Source: Vanilla planifolia
Taxonomy: Eukaryota; Streptophyta; Magnoliopsida; Asparagales; Orchidaceae
Assembly: GCA_023846275.1 (NCBI GenBank)
Contig: CM043868.1
Span: 19,253,755 to 19,317,754, forward strand
Direction of reading: 5' to 3'
Length of the DNA stretch: 64,000 bases
The notes under the pieces are model-generated. The model searched no databases. It saw only the letters and a list, made by a program, of their open reading frames with translations, and was not told the origin of the DNA. This document shows positions 27,601 through 41,800 of this stretch, piece after piece (the first letter of the stretch is position 1; every line of letters starts with the position of its first letter). The position numbers and the translations under genes are program-made.

Positions 27601-27656
27601 TAAGCCACAATTAATTTATTAAAGATCAAATACATAAAATTTTACCGGGTATAACA
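24608..27656 (-). repeat. 5' long terminal repeat of the Tekay element
   Basis: This 3,049-bp LTR has the same ends as the copy at 17022-20072 and differs from it at only about four positions plus poly-T length. The 40-bp tandem pair is at 27202-27281. It would supply the promoter of the element, but no specific TATA box was pinned down. Confidence 0.95.
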
Positions 27657-28329
27657 CCATCCATCTAATCTAGTGATCGCACAATAGTGATTGTATATCA
27701 TATGGTGTGATAGGGGGATTGAACACACATTGAGAAAGAATGAATATCATTTGCAATAAATGTTTAGAAACATTTAGAAGCTATTATAGCTATATTTGTA
27801 AATGTTTATTATATAAACAAATGTGTAATTTTGTAAAATATGAAAAGATAGAAAGTGTAAAGTAAATATATAAATTTTAAAAGCTTTTAGAATGAAAATT
27901 GAGCATATATTGATTGAATGTAATGGATATTATATAGAAAATGATAGAAATAGATAAAAAAAATAAAATATAATAAAAAATATCTCATCATCATAAAGTA
28001 GATAAATTGATTAATTGTTATGTAAGTAGGTTAGTTATTAATTACTTTAAAAATTTGTTATATCATACAAGCTATTGTATGACATAAAATCATCTATATA
28101 TATTATGATCTATTAGATAACTTATTATTATGTGATATTTATTAATACACACATGTGTGTGTATGTGTGTTATGAGTATCAAAATATAAAGAAAGAAAAA
28201 AGTATATAAAATAAAAAAAGAAAACATAAGATTAATAGGTTTAATAAAAAAGATGAAGTGAAAATATGATAAGATTTTTTTATAACATTTTCTTGTAATT
28301 ATTAGATTTAATCAAATCATATATTATTA

Positions 28330-28549
28330 TCATTGGTACCTAAATAGAGGCTCACAATAGATAGAGAACCCACAATGAGTACTTTTATGTTTGATAATGT
28401 GGGTAGAGGGTTTAGTGTTAGATGATGAGTCACCTTTTTTTTCGTAACTTGATTGAGAGCCATAATAGACAGAGACTTGCCATCATATATACTTAACATT
28501 GGGCGACGTGGGTAGAGTTTCAATGATTAATGATGAGATTGCTTGATAC
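28330..28549. repeat. Decayed tandem duplication, unit about 110 bp
   Basis: Two diverged copies share the order GAGRCYCAYAATAGA, then a TGTGGGTAGAG-type block, then GATGATGAG. A third partial block, GCAATGTGGGTGG, follows near 28555. Confidence 0.6.
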
Positions 28550-29864
28550 TGAGCAATGTGGGTGGTAGTTTAATGGTTGAGATATGATATGATTAGGATC
28601 TAATGAAGCAGGGATAACAACTACAAAGGAAAATCAAAGTCTTAAGAAAAGAAATAAAAATAAATAAAAAAGGATGAAATGAATATGAATATTAAATCAA
28701 GAAAAAAATTATATGAGTATTATGTGATATTAAATAATACAATGATTATATACTTTGATGAGTATGAGGTATCCACACATATGTAAGGTGATTCATTTTT
28801 TTCTTATACTTTTGTATATTATCATGTAATTGTCTATTTGTTGTTTTATCATTATTTATTCACTACTTTATTATATATTCATGTTATTATATTTTTTATA
28901 GTTAATCATTTATCTATTAAGTATATCATGCTCATTATCTATTTACATTACAAATAAGAATGTAGATATTCATGAAGTTGAGGATTCTTATAGAATGACT
29001 TGACCCTTAAATGTGAGAGTATATTTTATTTGTAAGCCCTCTGAGAGATACCTTTTATACGAAGACTTATGTCATATTATGTTAATAGATGATCTAATTA
29101 TGTATTATTTTAATTTTTTTATATGACAACTTGAGATTTGTGCATTACTTTAATATAATAGTTTTATTTGTGATGATACATGAATTTTGTGGTATTTTTC
29201 ATGCTTTTACCTAATTTTTAGATCCTCAAAATTTATTTTATAAAAACATAGTCTATGTTGTAATTTTGAACTACTCAAATAATTTGACAATATTATAATA
29301 TCTTATATCAACAACTACGATGTGATATCATTTTCACATCTGATAAATTCATTAATTCTCATTTTTATGTTCCATTACAAAGTTTTACTATACTTTAATT
29401 ATGGAAATGGTATAATAATATTATGGTACTGAATATAATTAGATCTCAAAAAAATCATGAATTTAAATTGTTAGTCATGATAAATAGGTGACTATTATAG
29501 GGTAGTATCAAAGAAAGATAAATTTTAAAATTTGATAGAGAATAATATAAGAAGATGTAAAGCTATTGGTGTGACAATAGGAAATCACATTGAGGTATCC
29601 AGAAACTAAAAGTTATCTTAATATCTTGGTAGACTAACCTTATCGATTAAAGTTGTAAATTGTAGCAATGATATTAAGGGGCTAATTGAACATGAATTAT
29701 CTTAAAGTGTGTAAACATTATGTAAAAATACCATAGAGTGTAGAAATATCATACATACCAAGAATTTGATGAAGATGTAAAGCTTTTTGCTAATTATAGA
29801 ATCAGGTTTCCATTCTCCTTTAGGTCCATGATTTTAATTATGAGATTGACAAAGAGCCCGCTTC

Positions 29865-30118
29865 TATTGGCTGTGATGTTAAATGAAACTATCATCAATT
29901 TCCAAAATGCTATTATCTCTATATATTACTTTATTATCTTCTCCAACAAAAAAAATCTCTCATTATCAAAGAAAGAAAAAAAATATTGGAAATACTTTTA
30001 TTGATTAAGATGTTAAATGAAAATATCATCCATTTCTAAAATCCTATTATCTCTAATTTTTTTCTCCACTAAAAATCTCTTAGAATCAAAGAAAACAAAA
30101 AAAAAAAAATGGAATGCG
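29865..30118. repeat. Decayed tandem duplication, unit about 125 bp
   Basis: Two copies share GATGTTAAATGAAA, ATCATC-ATTTC-AAAAT, CTATTATCTCTA and AATCTCT-A--ATCAAAGAAA in the same order. Confidence 0.65.
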
Positions 30119-32850
30119 ATTAAACAAGTTTTCTAAGTGTAAAAAGTGATCAAGTGAACAAATAATAGCTATTCTATTATACCACAATTGGTTGCATAGA
30201 GAATCCTTTCAAAGACTAAGCTTTAACAAACCTAGAGGGTTTCAAGGACCCTTGGAAAATGCTAACAATTTCTTGGAATATCAAATTTTTGTTATTTTAA
30301 CTCATGTAAAGATGTAATCACTATACAAAATTTATAAGTTTTCATGATTTAAAAATTTCCAAAATAGTTCTTAAATTCATATTCAAATTGAAAAATTTAT
30401 ATTTCTCAACACTTTTAAAGATTCAAATTTCAAGTTCCAAACTATAAAGTTCACCCCTTGTTTTAACTCGTTGATGATAAATATTTTGATGAAAATTTTC
30501 AAAATGGTCTTTAAAATCATTTTATACAAATTTTAAACAACTTTATAATAATTGGTTGATACAGTATGAAACTCATTTTAGTATTTAAAAAAAAAACTTT
30601 TTTTTGTAAATGCAAAAGTTAAAATTGCTTTATCATAGTGAAAGAAAACAAAACTCCTAGCTGAAGGGTTTCTTGGTTTAAGGTTTATTTATTATGTTTT
30701 TGTGAACAGTCTAAAATATTACAATTCTAATACTCAATTAACCCAACAATCAACAAAATGCTTGAAGTAATAATTACATTTTCTAGCATAGTGATAAGAA
30801 CATCTTTGGTGCCGTCTCAAAAACCAATGTTATTCAAATACTAGTTGATTAAGGCCACAATATCTTTAATGGCCCTTAAACATTAGAACCTTTAATATGA
30901 GTTATTCAATTTTAATTGAAGTTTCAAACATCCATCCAAGAGTACTCCTTAACATCCTTCAATTTTAAATGAGAAGAAGCACATTTTGTAAGTCCTCTTC
31001 TTAGTTTCCTCTTACTCATCTTCATCCTCATGTAGATGAATTGAGATTGAGATTTGAATTTACACCAATTATTCTCCATCCTTTTGATAACATAGCTAAA
31101 TGACTCAAAATGTTTCACTTAATTTTTATCAAAATTTTGAAAATTTTTAAAAAACTATCAAATCTCCAACTCTTAAGCAATGGTCAATTTATTGCTCTTG
31201 CTAACCAGGGTTTTTTAAGCCACTATTTGCTTGAAAATGTTTAAAATCATGGCCCTTCTTTTCTCTCATTCTTGAATGGTTGGGATGGACTCTCTAATTG
31301 TACCTTCTAGCCTCTTCACAACTATCTCTACTTAGAATAGATGAGCATTCTCTTGTGCTCATGTTTTGGTGCAAGAACATTTGATCAAATTAGTTTCATA
31401 ATATATCAATCATTTACTCTATTATATTTTCAAATATATTCTCTCAAGCTTGGTTATAGTACTATCTCTTCTTAAACCCATTATGATTACAATTCTTAAC
31501 ACCACTTCTTATAATTTGATATTGTATTATCATTTATGAAATTAAGATCACCATTGACAAAGGAATTACTTTATACTTTGAAAGCTTAATAACATCTAAA
31601 CCTTAAGCAATAAAGTAGATATTATTTTTTGTAGTGTCAAAATTATAATTTTTTATAATATTTTTTAAAATTTATAATCAAACCAAATAATCAAAATCTT
31701 TAGATAATATAATATTATATGAAATGTTTTAACCTAAACTTATCAAAAAAAGATTTAAATAGGTGAAATGGTAACTCTAAAATAAAATATGCTTCTCTGG
31801 TTGCAAATCTTAAGAAACTTATTTTAACACTTATGAGTTGTTACTTTAAAAGTCTTTTCTTCATAGCATAAACTATTGTCAACCAATATTGACAAAATTT
31901 ATGTTAAACTGTTTTATAAAAAATCACTTACACTTTTATATTTGTCTTTTTTACAACAAAATGTTATAAATAAATTTTGTTGTCATACTTTTTAATTACC
32001 TATGCTCGTACTTGAGGATGTTTCAATAATACAACATAGATTTTGTTTCATGCATAAGAATGATTCAATAACAGAACTTTGGTTTTGTTTACCTATAAGT
32101 TATTAGTTAAAAACAATGAAAAGATAATTTTTAAAGAAGAATTTTATGCAAATAAAAGTTTAATTTTAAAAAACAATGTTTTCAAGATTTTGCTACTTTA
32201 AAATTAAGTACACATATAGAAATTTAATGTTTAACATTTAAAGTGTAATTAAAAAGAAACTTTAAAATACGAATATTATATTACTTAAATAATTTCATTG
32301 ATCATGATTAAAGCTATGGATCTCCTAATTTCGTCTAAGCCAAATTATGCATATTTATATAATTTGTATACCTATAATAAGTTATACATACTAAATTAAA
32401 CGTTATATGTATATAAATATAATATTATAGTATTATATATATATATATAATTATAAAGATATTATTTAATTAATCCAATTATAAAAATATGCATGCACCA
32501 TAAAGTAATTGTATTTTTTATACAATATAAATTATTCATAGGATCACAATTTTTAAAAAGTTTTAAGCAGATTCATTTAATAATTATGAAGTCCAAGGGG
32601 AAAGCAAAGTGTTAAGCTACAGTAATTCGAACAGCAAACACGATATTAGTTATTTTAGCCATCATCCCACAAGGAGTTTACCGCGGAAAATTCCATTCCC
32701 ATAAAACATTAAAAACGTCAAAATCCGAGAAAAATTCGAATAGGGCTATCTCAGCATATGTGGCCTGGCTTCCTTGACTCTGATTAGTGGGCGAAGTCTT
32801 GAGCCGTCGACTCGTGGAACTTCCTCCGAATCTGGTGCCTTGTGCCGCCA

Positions 32851-35800
32851 ATGTTGAATTCGATGATGTCCTCCACAGACGAGCTACTCGACGCCACGGT
32901 AGCCGTTGCGGTATGCGCCGGCGGTGGGAGCCGCCGTGCCATTCGCTGGGCCGCCTGCAAACTCTTTCCCCACGCCCATCGCGTACTTCTCATCCACGTC
33001 ATCCCTTCCGTTTCCTCTATACCCTCTCCGTGTGAGCTCCTTAAAACGCTATCCATCTCTGGCTCCTTTCTCTTTCTTTGATTCCTATTGAAAGAGCTAA
33101 TTTTGTGCCAATCTAAAACGGGTAGTGGGGCAGCTTATCCCGATCGAGGAAATGGAGAAGGGAGTAGTGGATATGTACTTGCAGGACGTGAAGCAGAAGG
33201 TTGAGGAGGAGGTTTTCTTTCCTTTGCGCAAGCTATGCCGTGCAAAGAATGTGAGCGTTGTTTCCTCTGCTCTTTTATCCATAATCGCTCGAGATAGATA
33301 TGTATAAGGATTGTTTTGATGTTCTATGCAACGAAGGTTGAGACCTTGGTGCTGGAGGGGAAGACCACCTCCGACGCTCTCCTAGATTATCTTTCCAATT
33401 CGGGGATTAAGAACTTGATCTTGGGATCATCGTGGATGGGATGGATAAGGAGGTATTCATTCTTTGTCGATTATTGAGTGTTTGTTTGGATTGCGTTTTT
33501 GGCTTTTTACCCCTTCAACCTCTATAGTTGTTCCGATTAAATCTGGTCAATAGTTAAACTGTTGTAGTGCTGTTGGGAATGGTTTGATTACAGTAATTTG
33601 GTTTTTGGCTTTGCAGACATGAACTTAACAAACAGGCATGTATTGATGCAATTTTTTATTATTTGAATGCCGAATCAGGCATAAACTCATGGCTCATAAA
33701 ACCAATCACCAACTCCTTGAGATATATAGTTTTGATTTGAGGTGTATGAGAGTAAGATAATATAATGTGTTGGCATCCATATGGAGAATAGTCTCATAAT
33801 AAATATTCAATGTTTTAATATACAAAATAATACCTTTAGCCTGTTTGTTTAGGTTTTTAAGATGACGAGTGTCACTAATATATTGAGCTCCATTTAAGCT
33901 CCCAAAGTTTAATTCCCTTTTACAAATTGTTTTAATTGGAGAATGCTAATTTTGTTGAATAGGTTGAGTGTCATGAATATGAAGAAATGTTAAATGGATT
34001 GGATGTGATGAATGGTCCAATAATAGCCTATAAATATTAACAACTCAAAAGAAAAATACTAATATTTATGTGGCTTGATCAATGGATAGGCTTATGTTCA
34101 TTTGAGAGGAAAATGATATTCTATTAATCAAGTCACGATACTGATATGCAGAATAAATGACAAAGAACAATTTCTTTTGAATCTCAAGTACACCTAAATC
34201 CTTCCAAATTTAGAGAAACCTCGTAACTAAAAATGGGTAATCTTTAGCAAAATCTTTTTTAAGAAAAAATAAATATGAAAAATAAATATAAATAAATAAA
34301 TAAGAAATAGGTTTAGAGACTCAGTGGAAGTTGTTCTAATGAATGAAATTTATTATGTTATGTTAATAGTTCAATCAAAGTGATAGAAATATTAAAATAA
34401 TAGAAAAGATAATCATGATAATTATATGTAAATGATATATATAATATATATGTATATGATACATATAATATATATGTATATGATACATATAATATATATG
34501 TATATGATACATATAATATATATGTATATGATACATATAATATATATGTATAGAAATATATTCTCATAGAATAATTTTAAATGATAAATATCATAATATA
34601 TATCAATATATAAATAGAATGTGAATATAGAAGGAAAACACAAAAATGAAAAAAAATTAAAAATTTGAAGATTCTTTGAATTATGAATTATTCTATGAAT
34701 ATTTTATAATTATAAATTCTAAGATTAATATTTTAGATTTTTTAGATTCATTATTATCTATGAATTATGAATTTTAGTATCATAAAAAAAGTTATTCAAA
34801 CTTCTCTTTAAGCATATAGATTCACATTGAGAGATCTAAACAATTGATGTACCTCCCAATTCGTTATCTTTATCATCAACAATGAAGATCACCATCATAT
34901 AATGATGATGATACAAGGATAAAGCTTTGAATGCCAAGATTGTGTTTCAAGTCATTGGCAAAATTGGTGAGTCAAAAAATTTCACCAAATTGGATCTCCA
35001 AATTTCAAGGAAAGTTTTTATTTGATCAACAAAGCATATGTTACAGTTGCTTAAATAGCTCCTATCTTGATTTTCCATTTCCAAAGATAGAAATTGCGTA
35101 GAATTTCTAGAAAAATGTTGCCAAAATTATCCAATTAAAGTGCTTAATTATTCTTTAATCTAATCCATTAACTTCTAATTCATTTCCATAATGATATTTG
35201 AAGAAATATTTGATATTTTTAGATAAACAAATATATATAAATGAATGTATAATTATTATGGCACATTGTTATCTAATGTTGAGTATAAGTGAGAATAAAT
35301 TTAGTGTTATTTTATGAGTTGAATATAATGTGGTTACACAATTAATGTGACCCTTTATTCATAGGCTTATATTTTGGATTATTAGGTATTTACCTAAGAG
35401 TATATCAAGGTTAAGTTGGGTCCTAATTTAGTCAAACTCTCTCAATAACTAGTATCCGAGATAGAGTCAATGGTTCGATTGGGATCAATTAGTTCATGTA
35501 ATTGGCAACTTTTATGAATCTTTGTTAGTTTCTATTATAGTTGAGTAGAGTTTCTGTAAACTCATCTGACATTTTCACATGATTGTGTAGCTTTTGGCAT
35601 GCATGATAGTTGATAGTATCGATAGAGTTTCGTTGAGGCACATAGGCTTCATTAAATGATGGGCACATAGTTCCTGTGGCTTGGCCAGTCATGTTGAAGC
35701 AATTAGTATACTCTACATAGTCTCAATGTGATGTAGTACGTTGGTGTGCTTGATGTTCAATGCAACACTCAATTTGGAGTTGAAGAAATGAGAAATAGAC

Positions 35801-38800
35801 ATGGATGAAATTCTTACTTGATTAGATTTGTTGAGTATAATTGAGAATTGGTTTTGTCTCATATTATGAGTTAAATATATATTGGAGACTTAATATGCAA
35901 TTAATATGATATTTTCTTATAAGTTTAGGTTTTTTATTATTAAATATTCTCATAAGTATATATTTGACTTAACTTGAGCCCCTTATTTGACACAACTCTT
36001 TCAACATCCAAATATTTAAATATTAAAGGTGTTTCTCTATATAAACTTTTTCTTAAATTTAACATTTGTATAATTTACATTGAGACGAATCTGAATATGT
36101 TGTTTTTATATTTAACGTCAACTCATCTGGATCTCTTTTACATAAGGACAATGATCACATCTGAAAGAAAAATCATTGTTATTTGAGTTACATTTATTTT
36201 CACAACATGGTTCTAATGAAATGTTAGTTTTCATTTTAGATGTTCTAAAAATTGTTAATGGGAACTTTATTATTATCAGGTCCTTATGTCCTTATCTAAG
36301 CTTCTTTAGTTTTGAATATACTTTTTAAATAACTATAGGTAAAATCTTTCTCAGGACCCTAATGATATACGCGTCTTCTCTTAATTGGAAGGCTTGGGAT
36401 GGTCTTTCTCATGAAGCACTACTCAATTATATTTTTTTTTAAAAATCATTTACTAGACTAACAGATTGGAACATGATAATTGATGACTTTGCCACAATCA
36501 TGGATGGAATTTAAAAGATTTAACCATTAAGTCGACATAAATGGAAATATTTTTTATTTGTGGTATTTAAGGTTAAGGTCTCATTCGAAGTATATATGTC
36601 AGAATCAATCTTCAATCACAAGTACTATTTTCACTACATTTGGTCGGGAATTTGTTTGACAACCAAATATAAGTTTCTTATGAGGTGGTGCATTCCTTGG
36701 ATGGATGGGAGTAGGATAGGCAAATCTTTGGCATTAGTTGTATGTTTAAACGCTGATATTTCCTCTCTACTTGGATATGCTTCTAAACCTTTTTGTTAGT
36801 ATTATTTGGGGTCAAATGATGAGTGTCCCATCTAGTTCTGTTGCATTCCTGAAATTGTGGCTAAAAGAATATGTTATGATTCCTAATTTTATAGGTTTTT
36901 GCACTAGTTTTTAGTTTTCTGTTGCATTCATTTGCACTTGCATTGGAAACAACTTTATCCTTGTTTACATGTTTGCTGGATGATTTTAACTTATTCATTT
37001 ACTTTTGTTAGCAATCATGAACAAATGTTTTGTTGTAATTCATGTTTTATGTGCATTTTGATCATTAGTGTAAATTGGTGCATTGCTGAAAATCTCAATA
37101 AACTACTAGCTCTTATATCTTTTCTTTTCTTTTCTGGGAGCTTGTACATATTCTCAGGTTACTGAAGTTTCCAGATGTTCCATCTGTAGTTCTAAAATCT
37201 GCTCCAAGTACATGCAACATTTTCGTTGTTTTACACCGAAAGCTTACATTGAAGTTTGCTAATCAGTTAGGGATTGGTGGTATGCAAAGCTATACACTCC
37301 TAACTATTGAGGGGGTAATAAATATCCATTATTTCTTGATTTTTTTTGTTCTTGATTTCGTACTGGTTCATGTAGGGGCCAGTATCAATATGCCAGTAAA
37401 AACAGTCAGCCGCAAATTACTCACTCGAGCTGAACAGAATGGCATCTTTGGCAAACAAATTTTTTCAAGTAGTTCAGAAATCCATAATGCACCAGAAGAA
37501 AATTATGAGGCCTCTGGTGTTGGTGGGTATTTGGACAGTTCTGCAAGCTCTAATGAAACACAGGAGAATACGAATGCTGGTGAAAGAAAGTTAGGAGTCA
37601 ACAATTGGGAAAGATCTGAAGCTTTATCCAAAGATGCCCTCCTCACAACCTTTCCCTATGCTGTTGACGTTAAGGTCAATTCTTATAAAGTTTCTTCACC
37701 ATTTTGTTATAATTCTTATATCTTTTCAATTGGTCACACTGTGTTAATTTTATCATCCCTTTTGCAAAGTTGTCCTATGGGTATGCTTTAAGGCTATCCT
37801 TATAAATTAGAGGCTAAAAGATGGCGGATTGCCTGTCTTCTCAGGATGATGCCCATTTTGATTTTCACCGGCTGCCGCTTGAATTGCAAAGGACACTTGC
37901 AAAGTATTATAAGTTCCGTGAAGATCTAATTCATGCGAAAAAGAAGGTATGAGTTAATTTTTGTCCATTCACACTGAATCTGCTCACAGATATAATTATG
38001 CAAATGCATCCATACTAGTTTATTTTACATGTTAGATCTACAAGGAATTGCACTTCAGCAATCTTCTTTTGTGCAAATTGATGGCAAAAGGTTCCTACAT
38101 TAAAAAAATAATCTACTAGCAATGACAAGCTTGATGCCAACTCACCAACAACAGAATCTTTGAAGGTTTCAATGGTTTCAGATTCTCAATAATCTTCTTT
38201 TCATTCTTAGTCTGATAATCTTTCAACCTAAATCATAATATATATGTTGAATGGTAGCAAATTTTAAGAATAATAACTTTTTATTTTATGTGTAATCAAT
38301 TGGAGAGGCAATATGAGTTAACATAACTGGAGTAAGGATATTACACTTAAGAAGTAATTCATAACTAATAAATTCCATGAACCCCAAAATCGAATGATTA
38401 TTTCTTTTTATCAAATCTCACAACATTATGATGTTATAAAAAAATTGTATTCTGACTTTGATAACATTTTGCAAAGTTTTGAGACCTATTCTATCATTCG
38501 AAATACTCGATAAGATATCACGTATATCACAGAGTATTTTAATACTCTCTTGAAATTATGATAAAAAATAGGTTTATTTTGTGATGTAAGTAAAAATATC
38601 ATGATGATGGAGTCATGTATAACAAAGAGTTAGAGAAATACTAAATCTTTAATTGTTTACACTGTTTAAATAAAGACTTTGATAAAGTTTTTGAGTTTAT
38701 CCTTGGAAAAATACCTCTGCTTATATTGAAGAAAGTTTTCGTCGAAGTTACATGGAGAGTGGAAAAGAGGTGATGTTTTTAGTATTTTAGAATGTGGTTA

Positions 38801-41800
38801 CAGATGTTTCATTTCATGGATCAGCTTTGGTATCAAATGTATTGAAGAGAATAATTTAAAATCGTAAGATGGAAAGAATAAGCAATTATGATATATGCAT
38901 TGTAATGAATCTTATTACACAATGAATATATTTTGGGAGATCCATGATAAGCCAATAGATTGGAAGTCATGAAGCCAATGAAGGAATTAAAAGGTTGTAT
39001 GCTTGTGATAATATAGTTTAGCCCCAAAACCATTTATAATGGAACAAATTGACATTCTTTAAAAATTATTAAATTTTCCAAAAACTAAAATGTTTGAACC
39101 TACGTCATCAAATTTGGCTACTCTTACAACTAAAAAAGATAAGCTAATGCTATTCTCTTTTCTCTTTTATAAAGGCTCAAGTGAAAAATAGGTTATGGAT
39201 ATATGTACATTTTTCAAATAAGAAAAGCTTAGATGTCTTAATCCAATGCATTAAAGTTTAACATTGGAATAAAAAATGTAGAAAAAATAGTAGATATAGT
39301 AGGCTTTAATGGGAGTCAACATCGGATAGATGGAAAATACTATTTTGCTCCTTAGTATTATCAATTGTCTTTCTCAAAGTTAAATTCTAAAATTTATAGG
39401 TAGAGAAAAAAATTTTATAGAATAATTTGAATTTTTTGCTATCTTGCTTATAAATAATAAATTGTACTTCAAATTTAGAAATAAAATATTGAATTTTAAT
39501 TTTAAACCAAAATATTTCATATCTTCATTTTCAACAACTTTACTTATTAACCAATCTACTACAATAATCCCAATACCCTCCTTACAAGTTTTATATTATA
39601 TATGTCTTTAGTTTTTTATTAATAAAAATCTCTATTTATTTCATTGTAATTATTGCTTTTTGGCAAAGTAATCTTGAGTATGCTATCTTTTTCAATGTTA
39701 TAAGCCATCAAAATCATTTAAATCTCATTTATAGTGATGTATGAGGTCCAATTAGAATAACAAATTTAACTAGGGAGATATTCATTTGTTATATTTATTG
39801 ATAATTATACTCATGTTTGTTAGATGTATTTAATGAGAAAAATTAAAAGTAAACCTGATAAAAAGGGCATTTTTTTAAAGTTTTAACCCAATATCTTACA
39901 GAGTGTGATATACTTCACGAAGCTCATCTACCTCCACCTCCCAAACAAATGGTGTTGTAGAAAGAAAAGTCATTTACTTGAGATTGTAAGATCGATCATG
40001 TTGATAGTCATGCACGATATTCTTTTTGGGAAAGTCAATCTTTATTATCCTATCTAGTCTTGTCTTTCATCAAAATTATACAATACCTACTTCTCTTAAT
40101 GCAATACTATCTTTCCATCTTGTGCTTTTATTCATATTTTTAGATGCGTTAGCTTTTTTAATAGGAGTAAACTTGGTCCTAAAGCTTTTAAATGTGTTTT
40201 TTGTTAGTTATTAACCAACTCAAAATGGTTACAAATTGTTATTCCTCTTCAAGATATTTCTTTGTTTTATATGATATCTTAGTTTAATGAAAATCAAGTC
40301 TTTTATTCCTAAGTTTTTCTCCATAGAATGATAATTAAGTGAAATTTAAGAATTCCTTTAATTTCAAACCTACTTAAATTGTATTAAACTAAGCTTACCA
40401 TTACTTAAGCCCTAGGTTTAGGGAGCATTCAACTTAACAAATGTACAGCTAATCTTAGATTACTTTAGGAGACCAAAGGCTTCGATGATACACTAAGAAT
40501 TTGATGAACCTTAGCAAATCTTTCTATTATGAACTCATGTGAGGAAAAAGTTCGGTGTTTAGAGGACAGTAGAGGAATGGATGACCCAGATTTCTTAATC
40601 ATAAATGAAAGGAGATAAAGATTTGTACTAAGCATTCAATTTTAATCCTCTTCACATATTCCAAACTATCAAATAATATTAGGTCATTTATGATTGAAGT
40701 TGACACTATTTAAGTACCAAGAGGTACACATGAAACTCTATAAAATCCAAACTAGAAAAAGGTTTTGTTAAAGGCACTCAATGACAATATAACCTAAGAG
40801 TTAATAGAATTACCTATTAGGAAGAAAACAGTTGGAAATAAATGGGTATTCATGGTTAAGTATTGACCAAATGGAAAATTTAATCGATATAAAACTAAAT
40901 TTGTGGCACAAGGTTTCACTCGAACATTTAGAATTGATTATGAGGAGGTAGTTGTTGTAGTTGCAAGATTAAATTTTGTCAAAGTTTTATTGTCTATTGT
41001 TATAAAGTTAGAGTAGTGATTACACCAACTAAACATCAAGAATGCTTTTTTGATTGACACTTTAGAAGAAGATACATGTTTGCGAGCTCTACACAAGATT
41101 TGAGGCTCAAGGAGATCTAATCAATGTATGTAAGATAAAAAAATCCCTTTATGTCTTCAAAAAATCTTCAAGGGTATGATTTATTTGGTTTAGTATGATG
41201 AAAAAATTAAGTTATAAGCCATGACAAGTCGATCATAATTTATTTATAAAAATGAGTGAGTCTAGAAAACAAGTCATTTTCATTATTTATGTAGATAATA
41301 TTGTTATCATAGGAGATAATGAATTACAGATTAAAAGTTTCAACAAGAAACTCTATGTTGAATTTAAAGTGCAAACCTTACGAGTCTCGAAATATTTCTT
41401 AGGGATGAAGATTATGATGAGCTAAAAATGAATCTTTATCTCATAAAGAAAATATGTTTTGAATTTGCTCAAGGAAATTGGTGTGCTTGGGTGTAGATCA
41501 ATTGAAACACTCGTAAAACAAAATTGGAAACAAAAAACTATAAGATTCACGTATAAACCAAGGTAACTTCTAATATCTAGTAGATAAATTAATCTATTTA
41601 TCTCTTATAAAGTCAAACATTTTTAGTGTGAGCATTCTTAGTTTATATATGCTTCCACAAAAAGATATTAAGATGTAGTCAATCAGATCTTAAGACATCT
41701 TAAATATAGTTTTGTTAAATGAGTATTGTCCAAAAAAATTGAAATAAGAGATGTAGTTGGATACTTGGTCATGGATTGGATTGGAGTTGTTAAAGAGAGC

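Larger units (their letters stand above)
17022..27656 (-). mobile_element. Nearly whole Ty3/gypsy Tekay/Del chromovirus, young insertion
   Basis: This 10,635-bp element on the minus strand is flanked by the duplication CCATC (17017-17021 and 27657-27661). In its own orientation it runs: 5' LTR (27656-24608), initiator tRNA-Met primer site (24603-24592), gag-pol (24493-20087), purine tract (20083-20073), 3' LTR (20072-17022). The coding region holds a capsid-type gag, a CCHC knuckle ([14 protein letters not shown]), protease ([10 protein letters not shown]), reverse transcriptase (FIDDILIYS), RNase H ([12 protein letters not shown]), integrase with zinc finger and catalytic core, and a C-terminal chromodomain-like tail (KVLWNRHDEREATWELE). 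Domain order and the long LTRs fit the Tekay/Del clade. The LTRs differ at only about four positions plus poly-T length, so insertion was recent. It looks almost whole, with about one break in the coding region. Confidence 0.93.
27657..32840. other. AT-rich spacer upstream of gene B
   Basis: No gene was recognised. The stretch begins with the right target duplication of the Tekay element (27657-27661). It holds two decayed tandem duplications (about 28330-28549 and 29865-30118), a (TG)n run near 28150 and several poly-A or poly-T runs. The open frames here are short and without domain signal. The last 200 bp before 32851 become GC-richer and probably include the gene B promoter, but no TATA box was fixed. 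Confidence 0.6.
33453..37157 (+). other. Intron 3 of gene B (3.7 kb)
   Basis: Donor GTATTC follows the phase-2 end of exon 3. The acceptor TTCTCAG at 37151-37157 precedes exon 4. The intron is AT-rich and contains a 24-bp minisatellite (34432-34554) and a TRIM-like element (35277-36006). The remainder shows no recognisable gene. Confidence 0.75.

Noticed and set aside
34358-34643. Repetitive minus-strand open frames (YILYVS repeats)
   Set aside because: They are products of the 24-bp AT minisatellite, whose unit is a multiple of three.
37280-37314. A later donor for gene B exon 4 at 37315 (GTAATA)
   Set aside because: It would break phase with exon 5; the donor GTATGC at 37280 keeps the frame and gives a 122-nt exon.
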